From Actinophytocola xanthii (GTDB taxonomy: Bacteria; Actinomycetota; Actinomycetes; Mycobacteriales; Pseudonocardiaceae), in contig NZ_MSIE01000053.1 of assembly GCF_001921205.1 (NCBI RefSeq), positions 18,393 through 82,392 on the forward strand: a stretch of DNA of 64,000 bases, written 5' to 3'. The position numbers and the translations under genes are program-made. How positions within the stretch are numbered: the stretch's first letter is position 1; each line of letters begins with the position of its first letter. This document shows positions 10,501-18,857 of the stretch, one piece after another. The notes under the pieces were generated by a model. It saw only the letters and a program-made list of their open reading frames with translations. It was not told the origin of the DNA and made no database searches.

Positions 10501-10529
10501 TTGACTGCTGACTGTGTGGTGTTTACCGT
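10501..10529 (+). promoter_or_regulatory. Predicted sigma-A-type promoter of conservon operon
   Basis: TTGACT (10501-10506) and TACCGT (10524-10529) are separated by exactly 17 bp, a good match to a housekeeping promoter (TTGACN / TANNNT). It lies 77 bp upstream of the kinase GTG and inside the most AT-rich part of the intergenic region. Transcription would begin near 10536. Confidence 0.55.
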
Positions 10530-10605
10530 TCCCCGCGGGTCGGGAGGATGACTCCGGTGCGGCGCCCAGCTAACGAATGCCAGATTTAACGGAAAGCGGT
10601 CCGCG

Positions 10606-13161
10606 GTGAAGAAGACCTCCATCCGGCGTGGCCGGACCCTGTCCATTCGTACGCGGGTACTGGCCATCGCACTGGTGCCGTGTCTCGTATTCCTGCTGGC
10701 CGGCGGCCTGGGCGCGGGATACCTGATCTACGACGCGGCGACGAAGCGGAACTACTTCTCCCTGGCCAGCGAGACCCAGCGGGCGTCCCTCCCGTTGATC
10801 ATCTCCTTGCAGGAGGAGCGCCGGCTCACCCTGCGGCACCTGGCCAGCCTCGGTACGTTCCAGGCCGACCTGATCAAGCAGCGCGGCCAGACGGACGCGC
10901 TGGTAGGGCAGGTGACCAGACCGCTCACCGAGCTCGGCGACATCGCCCCCGAGTCGGTCCGGCGCAACGCCACCCAGTTCGCCGCGCTCATCGCCCAGCT
11001 GCCGCAGCTGCGCCTACGCGTGGACGGTGCCCAGATCGGCATCGACGAGTCGTTCGACTTCTACAACCAGATCATCGACCAGTTCATCGAGGGCACCCAG
11101 GGCCTGGCCCAGTTCGGCCCGGACGCCGAGTCGGTGCACCAACTGGGGATCACCGTCGGTCCACTGCTCACCGCGGCCGACCAGATGCAGCGCGCGGACG
11201 CCCTGGCCTCGGCCAACACGGCCGGCGGCGGGCTCTCCGACGACGACTTCCGCATCTACCAGTCGCTGGTCAGCGCCTACCACCTCCAGCTCGAGAACAG
11301 CATGAAGCTGGTCGAGCCGGCGGCACGCGGGCAGTACACGGTGCTCAAGGGGAGCCCGGCCTGGCAGCGCCTGGTGTCGGTGGAGAACACCCTGCTGCGC
11401 GGCGGGTCGCAGATCCCGATCTCCGAGGACCTGTGGCGTGGCGCCGCCCAGGAGGTCTCGACCAACCTCATGGGGCTGCTCACCACCCAGGCCCGCGCGA
11501 CCATCGCCAACGCGGTCGACCGGGTGGACACCACACTGGTCCGCTCGATCATCGCCGGTGCGCTCGTCCTGCTGCTGGCGGCGGCGGTGTCGCTGTTCGC
11601 GTTCCGGCTCTCCCGGCGGCTCATCGAGCGGCTCACCCGCCTGCGCGGCGAGACGCTGCAGCTGGCCGAGAAGAAGCTGCCCGAGCTGGTGGAGAAGGTG
11701 CGGACCGGCGCTGACGTCGCCGTCGACGACTCGATCCGCCTCTCCGGCCACGGCGCCGACGAGATCGGCGAGGTGGCCGACGCGTTCAACAAGGCACAGC
11801 AGACGGCCGTCGCCGCCGCCGTGCAGGAGGCGAAGACCAGGGAGGGCACCAAGACGGTGTTCCTCAACATCGCCCACCGCAGCCAGGTCATCGTGCACCG
11901 CCAGCTCAAGGTGCTCGACGAGGCCGAGCGCCGGCAGGAGGACCCCGAGCAGCTGGAGATGCTCTTCCAGCTCGACCACCTCTCCACACGCGCCCGCCGC
12001 AACGCGGAGAACCTGATCATCCTCGGTGGGGGCCAGCCCGGGCGCCGGTGGCGCAACCCGGTCAGCCTCACCGAGCTGACCCGCGGCGCCGCGGCGGAGA
12101 CCGAGGACTTCGCCCGAGTCAAGATCACCAAGTTGCCGCAGGTCGCGGTGAACGGGCCGGTGGTCGGTGACCTCGTGCACCTGCTCGCCGAGCTGATCGA
12201 CAACGCGACGTCGTTCTCGCCGCCCGAGTCCCGGGTGGAGGTCCGAGGCAACGTCGTCGGCCGGGGCGTCGCACTGGAGATCGAGGACCAGGGGCTGGGC
12301 ATCGAGGGCGGCCGGATCGAGTCGCTGAACCAGATGCTGCAACAGCCGCCGGACTTCGGGATCATGGCGCTGTCCACCGAGCCCCGGCTGGGCCTGTTCG
12401 TGGTGGCCCGGCTGGCCGCCCGGCACGGGATCTCGGTGACCCTGCGCGAGTCCGCCTACGGCGGCACCCGGGCGATCGTGCTGGTCCGCGCCGACCTGCT
12501 GACCGAGGCACCCTCACCCGAGGCCGCCGGCCCGCGGACAGGACCGACCACCGGTCCCAGGACGGCCCCGACGGCACCCGTCGTGCCGGTGCCGACGCCG
12601 GCCGAGACCTCGGCCGAGCGCTCCGGTCCCTCGGCGACGGTCCTGCCGATGCCCACGTCGTTCCTCCAGTCGCTGCCGGAGTTCCCGGTCGTCGCGGCGA
12701 AGCCCGGCGAGGACCTGTTCCGGCCGCAACGGCCGGTGGAAGAAACGCTGGAGTCCTCCCAACCGATCCCCCCTCCGAGGCCCTGGCCCGTGGCCGAGCC
12801 GGAGCCGCCCACCCCACCGGTGCCCACACCCATGCCGTCGTTCGTCCCGCCGGCGTCGGTCGTGCCGACCCCGGAGCCGGTGGCGGCGCCACCGGCGACG
12901 CCCGGCCGACCGCCGCTTCCGCAGCGGCGTCGCCAGCAGAACCTGGTGCCGCAGCTGCGGGAGGAACCGGTGGCGGCCTGGTCGGAACCGGAGCCGACCG
13001 AGGACAGCCCGGACGCTGCCCGCAGCCGGCTGTCGGCGTTCGTCCAGGGCACGAGACGGGGTCGCGCGGAGCCGGCTCCGGGGGAAGCTGACGGAAACGG
13101 CGAGACCAACCGCGAGAACACTGTGGGGAGCGTGCGCAATGGCCAACACCGCGCTGAATGA
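10606..13161 (+). CDS. cvnA: Nitrate/nitrite-sensing-domain histidine kinase (conservon CvnA type)
   Basis: Membrane sensor kinase of 851 residues and first gene of a conservon. A basic N-terminus and TM1 (VLAIALVPCLVFLLAGGL) precede an extracellular NIT-like helical domain (about 50-300). TM2 ([20 protein letters not shown], from about residue 314), a HAMP-like linker, a dimerisation region with LFQLDHLSTRARRNAENL, and an HATPase_c domain (about 520-635) follow; the latter has the N-box LLAELIDNATSFSPP and EIEDQGLGIEGG. The last 200 residues are proline-rich and probably disordered. The GTG start overlaps nothing. It overlaps the roadblock gene by 23 bp, so translation is probably coupled. 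The signal sensed is unknown. Confidence 0.93.
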   Translation: MKKTSIRRGRTLSIRTRVLAIALVPCLVFLLAGGLGAGYLIYDAATKRNYFSLASETQRASLPLIISLQEERRLTLRHLASLGTFQADLIKQRGQTDALVGQVTRPLTELGDIAPESVRRNATQFAALIAQLPQLRLRVDGAQIGIDESFDFYNQIIDQFIEGTQGLAQFGPDAESVHQLGITVGPLLTAADQMQRADALASANTAGGGLSDDDFRIYQSLVSAYHLQLENSMKLVEPAARGQYTVLKGSPAWQRLVSVENTLLRGGSQIPISEDLWRGAAQEVSTNLMGLLTTQARATIANAVDRVDTTLVRSIIAGALVLLLAAAVSLFAFRLSRRLIERLTRLRGETLQLAEKKLPELVEKVRTGADVAVDDSIRLSGHGADEIGEVADAFNKAQQTAVAAAVQEAKTREGTKTVFLNIAHRSQVIVHRQLKVLDEAERRQEDPEQLEMLFQLDHLSTRARRNAENLIILGGGQPGRRWRNPVSLTELTRGAAAETEDFARVKITKLPQVAVNGPVVGDLVHLLAELIDNATSFSPPESRVEVRGNVVGRGVALEIEDQGLGIEGGRIESLNQMLQQPPDFGIMALSTEPRLGLFVVARLAARHGISVTLRESAYGGTRAIVLVRADLLTEAPSPEAAGPRTGPTTGPRTAPTAPVVPVPTPAETSAERSGPSATVLPMPTSFLQSLPEFPVVAAKPGEDLFRPQRPVEETLESSQPIPPPRPWPVAEPEPPTPPVPTPMPSFVPPASVVPTPEPVAAPPATPGRPPLPQRRRQQNLVPQLREEPVAAWSEPEPTEDSPDAARSRLSAFVQGTRRGRAEPAPGEADGNGETNRENTVGSVRNGQHRAE

Positions 13162-13552
13162 GCTGGACTGGCTGCTCAACGACCTCGTCAAGCGGGTCGC
13201 GGGCGTCGACCGGGCGGTCGTCCTGTCCGCCGACGGCCTGCTGATCGGCAGATCGGGCAACCTCAGCGAGGCCGACGCCGAGCACCTCTCGGCGGTCGCC
13301 TCGGCGTTCCAGAGCCTCGCCCGCGGAACCGGCCGCCACTTCGGCGGCGGGCACGTGCGGCAGACCCTGGTGGAGATGGACCACGCGTACCTGTTCGTCA
13401 CCGCCGCGGGGCAGGGCGCGTGCCTGGCACTGCTGGCCGAGGAGTCCGCGGACGTGGGGATGGTCGCCTACGAGATGAACCTGATGGTCAAGCGGGTCGG
13501 CGCGGTGCTCACCGCCCGGCCGCGTGAGGCAATGGGTCGCGCGGTGCCATGA
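13139..13552 (+). CDS. cvnB: Roadblock/LC7-domain protein (conservon CvnB type)
   Basis: Roadblock/LC7 protein of 137 residues, second conservon gene. The fold-typical start LDWLLNDLVKRVAGVDRAVV, SADGLLIG and the strand YLFVTAAGQGACLALL are visible. In conservons this protein is thought to act with the DUF742 protein and GTPase beneath the kinase; roadblock proteins in other systems act as GTPase-activating proteins. It starts inside the end of the kinase gene and overlaps the DUF742 start by 4 bp (ATGA). Confidence 0.94.
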   Translation: MANTALNELDWLLNDLVKRVAGVDRAVVLSADGLLIGRSGNLSEADAEHLSAVASAFQSLARGTGRHFGGGHVRQTLVEMDHAYLFVTAAGQGACLALLAEESADVGMVAYEMNLMVKRVGAVLTARPREAMGRAVP

Positions 13553-13917
13553 CCGCCGACCAGGAGGCGTGGTTCGACGATGCTGCCGGACCGCTGGTCC
13601 GTCCCTACGCCGTCACCGGCGGGCGGACCAGGTCCGACACGATCGGGCTCGACCTCATCACGCTCGTGGTGGCCGTGCGCGAGCACGCCGACCACCTGGA
13701 GCCGGAGTCGCTCCGGATCCTGCAGGTCTCCCAGAAGCCGATCTCGGTCGTCGAGGTCGCGGCGGCGGTGAACCTGCCCCTGCAGGTGGTGAAGGTGCTC
13801 CTGAGCGACCTGATCACCCAGAACCTCATGATCTACCGGTCGGCCATGCAGACGACGACCCAGGCACCCAGCCCCCACGTCCTCCAGGCGGTTCTCGATG
13901 GAATCCGGAAACTCTGA
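13549..13917 (+). CDS. cvnC: DUF742 protein (conservon CvnC type)
   Basis: DUF742 protein of 122 residues. It has the diagnostic LVRPYAVTGGRTR segment (residues 16-28) and a winged-helix-like middle (QVSQKPISVVEVAAAVNLPL) followed by VVKVLLSDLI. Its biochemical role is not established; it always sits between the roadblock and GTPase genes in conservons. It overlaps the roadblock gene by 4 bp and the GTPase gene by 20 bp, indicating one coupled transcript. Confidence 0.94.
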   Translation: MTADQEAWFDDAAGPLVRPYAVTGGRTRSDTIGLDLITLVVAVREHADHLEPESLRILQVSQKPISVVEVAAAVNLPLQVVKVLLSDLITQNLMIYRSAMQTTTQAPSPHVLQAVLDGIRKL

Positions 13918-14494
13918 ACGCAACGTCTCCGCGGCGGCGGTCAAGATCGTCATCGCGGGCGGGTTCGGGGTGGGCAAGACCACGATGGTGGGCTCGGTGA
14001 GCGAGGTCCCGCCGCTGCGGACCGAGGAGCTCATCACCGAGGCCTCCGCGGGGGTCGACGACCTGTCCGGCGTGGAGTCCAAGCACACGACGACCGTGGC
14101 GCTGGACTTCGGCCGGATCACCATCAACCCGCAGCTGATCCTGTACCTGTTCGGCACGCCCGGTCAGGACCGCTTCTGGTTCATGTGGGACGAGCTGGCC
14201 CGAGGAGCGCTGGGCGCGGTCGTGCTCGCCGACACCCGCCGGCTGGACAGCTGCTTCCCGGCCGTCGACTTCTTCGAGCGCCGCGGCCTCCCGTTCGTGG
14301 TCGGCGTCAACTGCTTCGACGACGCCTACCACTACACGGTGGACGAGGTCCGCATGGCGCTGGACCTCGACCCGAGCGTCCCGGTCCTGCTCTGCGACGC
14401 CCGCGGCCGCGAGTCGACCAAGCAGGTGCTGATCACGCTGATGCAGCACGTGATGTCCCGGGCCGGCCTGACCGGAGCGGCCTCCGGCCGCTGA
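13898..14494 (+). CDS. cvnD: Conservon GTPase (CvnD type, ATP/GTP-binding)
   Basis: Ras/MglA-like small GTPase of 198 residues, last conservon gene. The P-loop is GGFGVGKTT (about 22-30), switch II/G3 is FGTPGQDRFWFMW, and the G4 position reads NCFDD instead of the standard NKxD, as usual for this family. It presumably switches between GTP and GDP states downstream of the kinase. The following VOC gene starts 24 bp later in the same direction and could share the transcript, though it is not a standard conservon member; conservons often carry a P450 gene there instead. Confidence 0.95.
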   Translation: MESGNSERNVSAAAVKIVIAGGFGVGKTTMVGSVSEVPPLRTEELITEASAGVDDLSGVESKHTTTVALDFGRITINPQLILYLFGTPGQDRFWFMWDELARGALGAVVLADTRRLDSCFPAVDFFERRGLPFVVGVNCFDDAYHYTVDEVRMALDLDPSVPVLLCDARGRESTKQVLITLMQHVMSRAGLTGAASGR

Positions 14495-14518
14495 GCCGGC
14501 ACGACGAGAAGGAGCAGT

Positions 14519-14881
14519 GTGTTCACCTTCACCAGGGCGTTCAGCGGGTTCTCGGTCGACGACATCCCCGCGGCCCGCGCGTTCTACGCGGACACGCTGG
14601 GGGTGCGGGTGACCGAGGCGAACGGCATGCTCACGCTGCACCTCCCGGACGGGCGGGAGACCCTCGTCTACCCGAAGCCCGACCACCGGCCGGCCGAGTA
14701 CACCACGCTCAACTTCGTCGTCGAGGACGTCGAGGCGGCGGTGGACCAGCTCACCGCGCTCGGCGTGCGGTTCGAGCGCTACCCGGAGTTGGACGAGAAG
14801 GGCGTGTTCCGCGCCGAGGGGCCGCCGATCGCCTGGTTCCGCGACCCCGCCGGCAACGTCCTGTCGGTCATCCAGGTCTGA
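14519..14881 (+). CDS. VOC-family (glyoxalase/bleomycin-resistance fold) protein
   Basis: Vicinal-oxygen-chelate protein of 120 residues with one pair of beta-alpha-beta-beta-beta modules: FSGFSVDDIPAARAFYADTLG at the start, LNFVVEDVEAAVDQLTALGV in the middle, and WFRDPAGNVLSVIQV at the end. Members bind or transform small hydrophobic compounds; the substrate is unknown. The start is GTG with GAGAAGGAG 5 nt upstream. The TGA stop ends at 14881 and the argS stop begins at 14882 on the other strand, so the two genes meet with no spacer. Confidence 0.85.
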   Translation: MFTFTRAFSGFSVDDIPAARAFYADTLGVRVTEANGMLTLHLPDGRETLVYPKPDHRPAEYTTLNFVVEDVEAAVDQLTALGVRFERYPELDEKGVFRAEGPPIAWFRDPAGNVLSVIQV

Positions 14882-16582
14882 TCACATCCGGTCCGGTGCC
14901 GCGATTCCGAGCAGGTCGAGCCCGAGCGCGAGCACTCGGGTGGTCAGCTCGCACAGCGCCAGCCGGCTCGCCCGTGTCGCGGGCTCGGCTCGCAGGACCG
15001 GGCAGCGCTCGTAGAACGCGGTGAACGCGGTGGCCACGCCGTAGAGGTAGGCGCAGAGCCGGTGGGGCTCGAGCGTCTCGGCCAGATCGGTGAGCACGTC
15101 GGCCAGGCCGAGCAATGTGATCGCCAGCTCCCGCTCGGCCGGCTCGGTCACCCGTACCGCACCCGGGGCGTCCTCGGTGCGCCGGGCGATCGCCCTGCCG
15201 CGGGCGTGGGCGTACTGCAGGTAGGGCGCGGTGTTGCCGTCGAAGGCGAGCATGCGGTCGTAGTCGAACGTGTAGTCCTTCATGCGGTCGGTGGCGAGGT
15301 CGGCGTACTTCACCGCGCCGATCCCCACCGCCCTCGCCACCGCGTCGAGGTCGACCCCGTCGGTGCCCTCCGTGTGCCGCTGCCGGACCTGCTCGCCCGC
15401 CCGGGCCACGGCCTCGTCCAGCAGCTCGGTGAGCCGGACGTTCTCCCCGGCGCGGGTGCGCAGCATGCGCCCGTCCTCGCCGAGCACCGAGCCGAAGCCG
15501 ACGTGCTCGGCGCGGACCTCGTCGGTGAGCCAGCCCGCCTCCCGAGCGGCCTGGAAGACCATCTGGAAGTGCTCACGCTGCGGGGTGCCGACCACGTACA
15601 GCAGGCGGGTGGCCCGGAGGTCGAGGATGCGGTGTCGGATCGCCGCGAGGTCGGTGGTGTCGTAGCCGTAGCCGCCGTCGGCCTTGCGCACGATGAGCGG
15701 CAGCGGCTCGCCGTCCCGGTTGGTGAAGCCGGCCGGGAAGACGCAGTCCGCGCCGTCGCTGCGGCGGAGCAGGCCGAGCCGGTCGAGCTCGTCGGCGACC
15801 GCGCCGAGCACGGGCTGGTACCGGCTCTCACCGGCGAGGTCCGCCGCGGTGAGCGTGACGCCGAGCCGCTCGTATACCTCCTCGAAGTACCGCACCGACA
15901 GGCCGACGACCGTGCGCCACAGCCGCAGCGTCGTCTCGTCCCCGGCCTGCAGGGCGACCACCCGACGGCGGGCCCGCTCGCGGAACCCGTCGTCGGCGTC
16001 GAACTTGCGCCTGGCCTCCTGGTAGAAGGCGTTGAGGTCGCGGATGGAGTGGTCGGCGGACTCCTCGTCGAGCAGCTGCTCGACGAGCATGCCGAACGGG
16101 GTGCCCCAGTCGCCGAGGTGGTTCTGCCGGACCACCCGGTGGCCGAGCCACTCGAGCAGGCGCGCCGCGGCGTCCCCGATGATCGTCGAGCGCAGATGCC
16201 CGACGTGCATCTCCTTGGCGGCGTTGGGCGAGGAGTAGTCGATGACGACGGTCTCCGGCTCGACGCTCGGCACCCCCAACCGCTCGTCCGCGCGCATCGC
16301 CTCGACCAGGTCGGCCAGCACGTCGTCGCGGAGGGTGAGGTTGACGAACCCGGGGCCGGCCACCTCGGTCGCCGAGCACAGGTCCTCCAGCGGGTCCTGG
16401 GCGAGGACGGCCTGCGCCACCTCCCTCGGCACGCGCCCCAGGCGACGCCCCAGCGCGAGCGCGGCGTCGGCCTGGAAGTCGGCCCGCTGCGATCGTCGCA
16501 CCGCGGGATCCACCGGTTCGGCGGCGACCGCGGAGAAGGCGGCACCGAGACGCTGCTGGAGGATCGCGAGGAGGCCGGTCAT
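14882..16582 (-). CDS. argS: Arginyl-tRNA synthetase
   Basis: Class I synthetase that charges tRNA-Arg, 566 residues. It has the N-terminal Add-1 domain (1-90), the HIGH motif HVGHLRST in PNAAKEMHVGHLRSTIIGD, the DTTDLAAIRHR segment, the ArgRS-specific loop GEDGRMLRTRAGE in place of KMSKS, and the anticodon-binding helical domain with FDGNTAPYLQYAHARGR. The ATG MTGLLAIL is the homology start; the longer frame is shadow. It does not neighbour lysA/hom as many actinobacterial argS genes do, so a second copy elsewhere is possible. Confidence 0.95.
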   Translation of the reverse strand: MTGLLAILQQRLGAAFSAVAAEPVDPAVRRSQRADFQADAALALGRRLGRVPREVAQAVLAQDPLEDLCSATEVAGPGFVNLTLRDDVLADLVEAMRADERLGVPSVEPETVVIDYSSPNAAKEMHVGHLRSTIIGDAAARLLEWLGHRVVRQNHLGDWGTPFGMLVEQLLDEESADHSIRDLNAFYQEARRKFDADDGFRERARRRVVALQAGDETTLRLWRTVVGLSVRYFEEVYERLGVTLTAADLAGESRYQPVLGAVADELDRLGLLRRSDGADCVFPAGFTNRDGEPLPLIVRKADGGYGYDTTDLAAIRHRILDLRATRLLYVVGTPQREHFQMVFQAAREAGWLTDEVRAEHVGFGSVLGEDGRMLRTRAGENVRLTELLDEAVARAGEQVRQRHTEGTDGVDLDAVARAVGIGAVKYADLATDRMKDYTFDYDRMLAFDGNTAPYLQYAHARGRAIARRTEDAPGAVRVTEPAERELAITLLGLADVLTDLAETLEPHRLCAYLYGVATAFTAFYERCPVLRAEPATRASRLALCELTTRVLALGLDLLGIAAPDRM

Positions 16583-16617
16583 GCCGCGACAGTAGCGACG
16601 GACACCAGCGAATTTCC

Positions 16618-17562
16618 TCACCCTCGGCGAGCGGGGGTCCTGGGCCAGGACGGCAGCCAGGTCGGCTCCCGCGGCGGTGCCAGACCGGCGAAGTGGTCGA
16701 TGACTGCCGCGAGCCCGGGGTGCGGGTTCGTTCGGCGGAAGATCAGCGACTGCGGGTAGGCGATCGTCGGGTTCACCACTGGGATGCGCCGCAGGTCGTA
16801 GCTGGCCGGCCAGACCAGGCGGTCGCGGGTGCCGACGAGGGTGGCGACGTCCGCGGAGTCCGCGAGCGTGTCCAGGAGCACCTCGATGCCGAAGTTCGGT
16901 CCGGTCCCGTCGACGCGGAGGCCGAGGTCGGCGGCGAGCTGGTCGTAGAACTCCGCCCACTCACTGCGGGGTGCGATGCCGGGCACCCAGATCCGGTGCC
17001 CGCGCAGCCGGGCCGGGGTCAGCGTGCGCGCTACGGCGAGCGGATGCCGCGGACCCACGAGGAGCTCCACCGGGAAGTCGGTCACGTGGACCATCTCGAC
17101 GTCGGGCGGCAGCGCGGCCGGGTCGGTGACGGTGCGGAAGGAGGCGTCGACCTCACCTGCCCGGACGGCGGCGACCGCCTCCCGCGGGTCGCCGGCCTTC
17201 ACGGCCACCACGTCCAGCTCGGTGCCGGGATGGGACAACCAGTAGTCGTGCAGGACCACCGCCTGTCCGGTCCGGAACCCCAGGACGTCGATCCGCAGGG
17301 CGCGAGCCTCCGGCCTGACCGCGGCGATGCCGCGGTCGACCCCGGCGACGACCGTCCGGGCGTGTGGGAGGAACGCCTGGCCGTCGAGCGTCAGCTCCAC
17401 GCCGCGAGCGGTACGGGTGAACAGGCGGACAGCCAGCTCACGCTCCAGGGCGGCGATCCGCTTCGAGACCGCCTGCTGGGTCACCCCCAGCTCGTCGGCG
17501 GCATGTTGCAGCTGTCCGAGCTCGGCGGCCAGGACGAACGAGCGCACCGCCTCGGTGTCCAC
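16618..17562 (-). CDS. LysR-family transcriptional regulator
   Basis: LysR-type regulator of 314 residues. The N-terminal winged helix is clear (residues 1-60: FVLAAELGQLQHAADELGVT then QQAVSKRIAALERELAVRLF). Residues about 85-300 form the two-lobed effector-binding domain. The start is a GTG (MDTEAVRSF). It is divergent from an MFS transporter gene across 80 bp that contains a palindrome of the kind LysR proteins bind, so it probably controls the transporter and itself. The effector is unknown. Confidence 0.92.
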   Translation of the reverse strand: MDTEAVRSFVLAAELGQLQHAADELGVTQQAVSKRIAALERELAVRLFTRTARGVELTLDGQAFLPHARTVVAGVDRGIAAVRPEARALRIDVLGFRTGQAVVLHDYWLSHPGTELDVVAVKAGDPREAVAAVRAGEVDASFRTVTDPAALPPDVEMVHVTDFPVELLVGPRHPLAVARTLTPARLRGHRIWVPGIAPRSEWAEFYDQLAADLGLRVDGTGPNFGIEVLLDTLADSADVATLVGTRDRLVWPASYDLRRIPVVNPTIAYPQSLIFRRTNPHPGLAAVIDHFAGLAPPREPTWLPSWPRTPARRG

Positions 17563-17578
17563 CTGTCCAGCGTAGATC

Positions 17579-17597
17579 CCACAACCGGTCGTTGTGG
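17579..17597. promoter_or_regulatory. Candidate LysR operator
   Basis: Perfect palindrome CCACAAC-CGGTC-GTTGTGG midway between the divergent LysR and MFS genes, followed by a further half-site CGGTTGTTT at 17600-17608. The size and T/A-ended arms fit a LysR recognition site (T-N11-A class). Role inferred from position. Confidence 0.55.
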
Positions 17598-17642
17598 CTC
17601 GGTTGTTTGATCTCTCGCCTCATCCACTGATCTGCTGCGCGG

Positions 17643-18857
17643 GTGAGCACGAGACTGGAGGCCGGGTTCGACTGGCTGTGGTCGGCCCACGCGGTGAGCA
17701 CGTACGGCACCTGGCTCGCCTTCGGCGCGTTCCCGCTCCTCGCGGTCGCCGTCCTGGACGCGCCGACGCTCGCCGTCTCGCTGCTCGAGGCCGCCGGGCT
17801 CGCCGTCGCGGCGCTCGTCGCGGTGCCGCTGGGCCCGTGGGTCGAGCACCGGGCCAAGCGCCCGGTGATGGTCGCGATGGACCTGGTCCGCTTCCTCGCG
17901 GTGGCGAGCGTCCCGGTCGCGTACCCGCTGGGCCTGCTGTCCTATGCCCAACTGCTGGTGGTCTCGGTGGTGTCCGGAACCGCTGCCATCGCCTTCGGCG
18001 CCGCGTCGGGCGCCTACCTCAAGCACCTGGTCCGCGGGGACCGGCTGCTCGTCGCGAACGGCAGGCTCGAGGCCACGACGTGGGCGGCGACCGCGGCGGG
18101 CCCACCGCTCGGCGGAGCGCTGATCGGGCTGCTCGGCCCGGTCATCACGGTCGCCGCGAACGCCCTCAGCTACCTGGTGTCCGCGCTCGCGGTGCTCCGC
18201 ATCCGCGGCGGCGACGTCGCCTCGCCCAGCGCCGGCCGGATGCGCGGCGTGGACCTCCTCGCCGGCTGGCGGTTCATCCGCCACGAACCCGTCCTGCGAC
18301 GCCTGTTCCTCAACTCCGTCGCGGTCGGCGGGTTGATCATGGCCACGGCGCCGCTGCTGGCGGTGCTCCTGCTGGGTGAGTACGGGTTCCCGGCCTGGCA
18401 GTACGGTCTCGCGTTCGGGGTGCCCGCCCTCGGTGGCCTCCTCGGCGCCCGCCTGTCCGCGCGCCTGGTCGCCCGGTACGGGCGGCACCGGGTGCTGGTC
18501 GTCTCCGGCTGGCTGCGCTCGGTCTTCCCGCTCGGCCTCGCCTTCACCGGTCCCGGCATCCCCGGGCTCCTGACGGTGATCGTCGTGGAGAGCCTGCTGA
18601 TCACCGGTATGGGCGTGTTCAACCCGATCTACGCGACCGAACGCCTGCGCCGCACGCCGCCCACGCACACCGTGCGGGTGCTCAGCGCCTGGACCGTCAG
18701 CGCCAGGCTCACCCAGGCGGCGCTTACGGTGGTCTGGGGTGTCCTCGCGACGCTCACCAGCCCTCTCGCCGCGATCACGCTCTCCGGCGTCCTTCTGCTC
18801 GCCACCCCGCTCCTGCTGCCTCAGGAGGTCGGCAGCGAGGATTCGTCGGCCGGCTGA
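17643..18857 (+). CDS. MFS transporter (EntS/MFS_3-like exporter)
   Basis: Twelve-helix major facilitator of 404 residues, of the MFS_3/EntS-like group that exports siderophores, antibiotics or other small molecules. It shows the motif A-like PLGPWVEHRAKRPVMVAMDL near residues 65-85, the ATTWAATAAGPPLGGALIGL helix, and a repeat of motif A as ARLVARYGRHRVLV. The start is a GTG with weak upstream signal. It is divergent from a LysR regulator that probably controls it. The substrate cannot be read from sequence. The 3' end overlaps the convergent GntR gene by 37 bp. Confidence 0.88.
   Translation: MSTRLEAGFDWLWSAHAVSTYGTWLAFGAFPLLAVAVLDAPTLAVSLLEAAGLAVAALVAVPLGPWVEHRAKRPVMVAMDLVRFLAVASVPVAYPLGLLSYAQLLVVSVVSGTAAIAFGAASGAYLKHLVRGDRLLVANGRLEATTWAATAAGPPLGGALIGLLGPVITVAANALSYLVSALAVLRIRGGDVASPSAGRMRGVDLLAGWRFIRHEPVLRRLFLNSVAVGGLIMATAPLLAVLLLGEYGFPAWQYGLAFGVPALGGLLGARLSARLVARYGRHRVLVVSGWLRSVFPLGLAFTGPGIPGLLTVIVVESLLITGMGVFNPIYATERLRRTPPTHTVRVLSAWTVSARLTQAALTVVWGVLATLTSPLAAITLSGVLLLATPLLLPQEVGSEDSSAG

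Noticed and set aside
10552..10593. Short frame after GGGAGG in the conservon leader, a possible leader peptide (MTPVRRPANECQI)
   Set aside because: The ribosome-binding site abuts the ATG with no spacing, and there is no attenuator-like structure.
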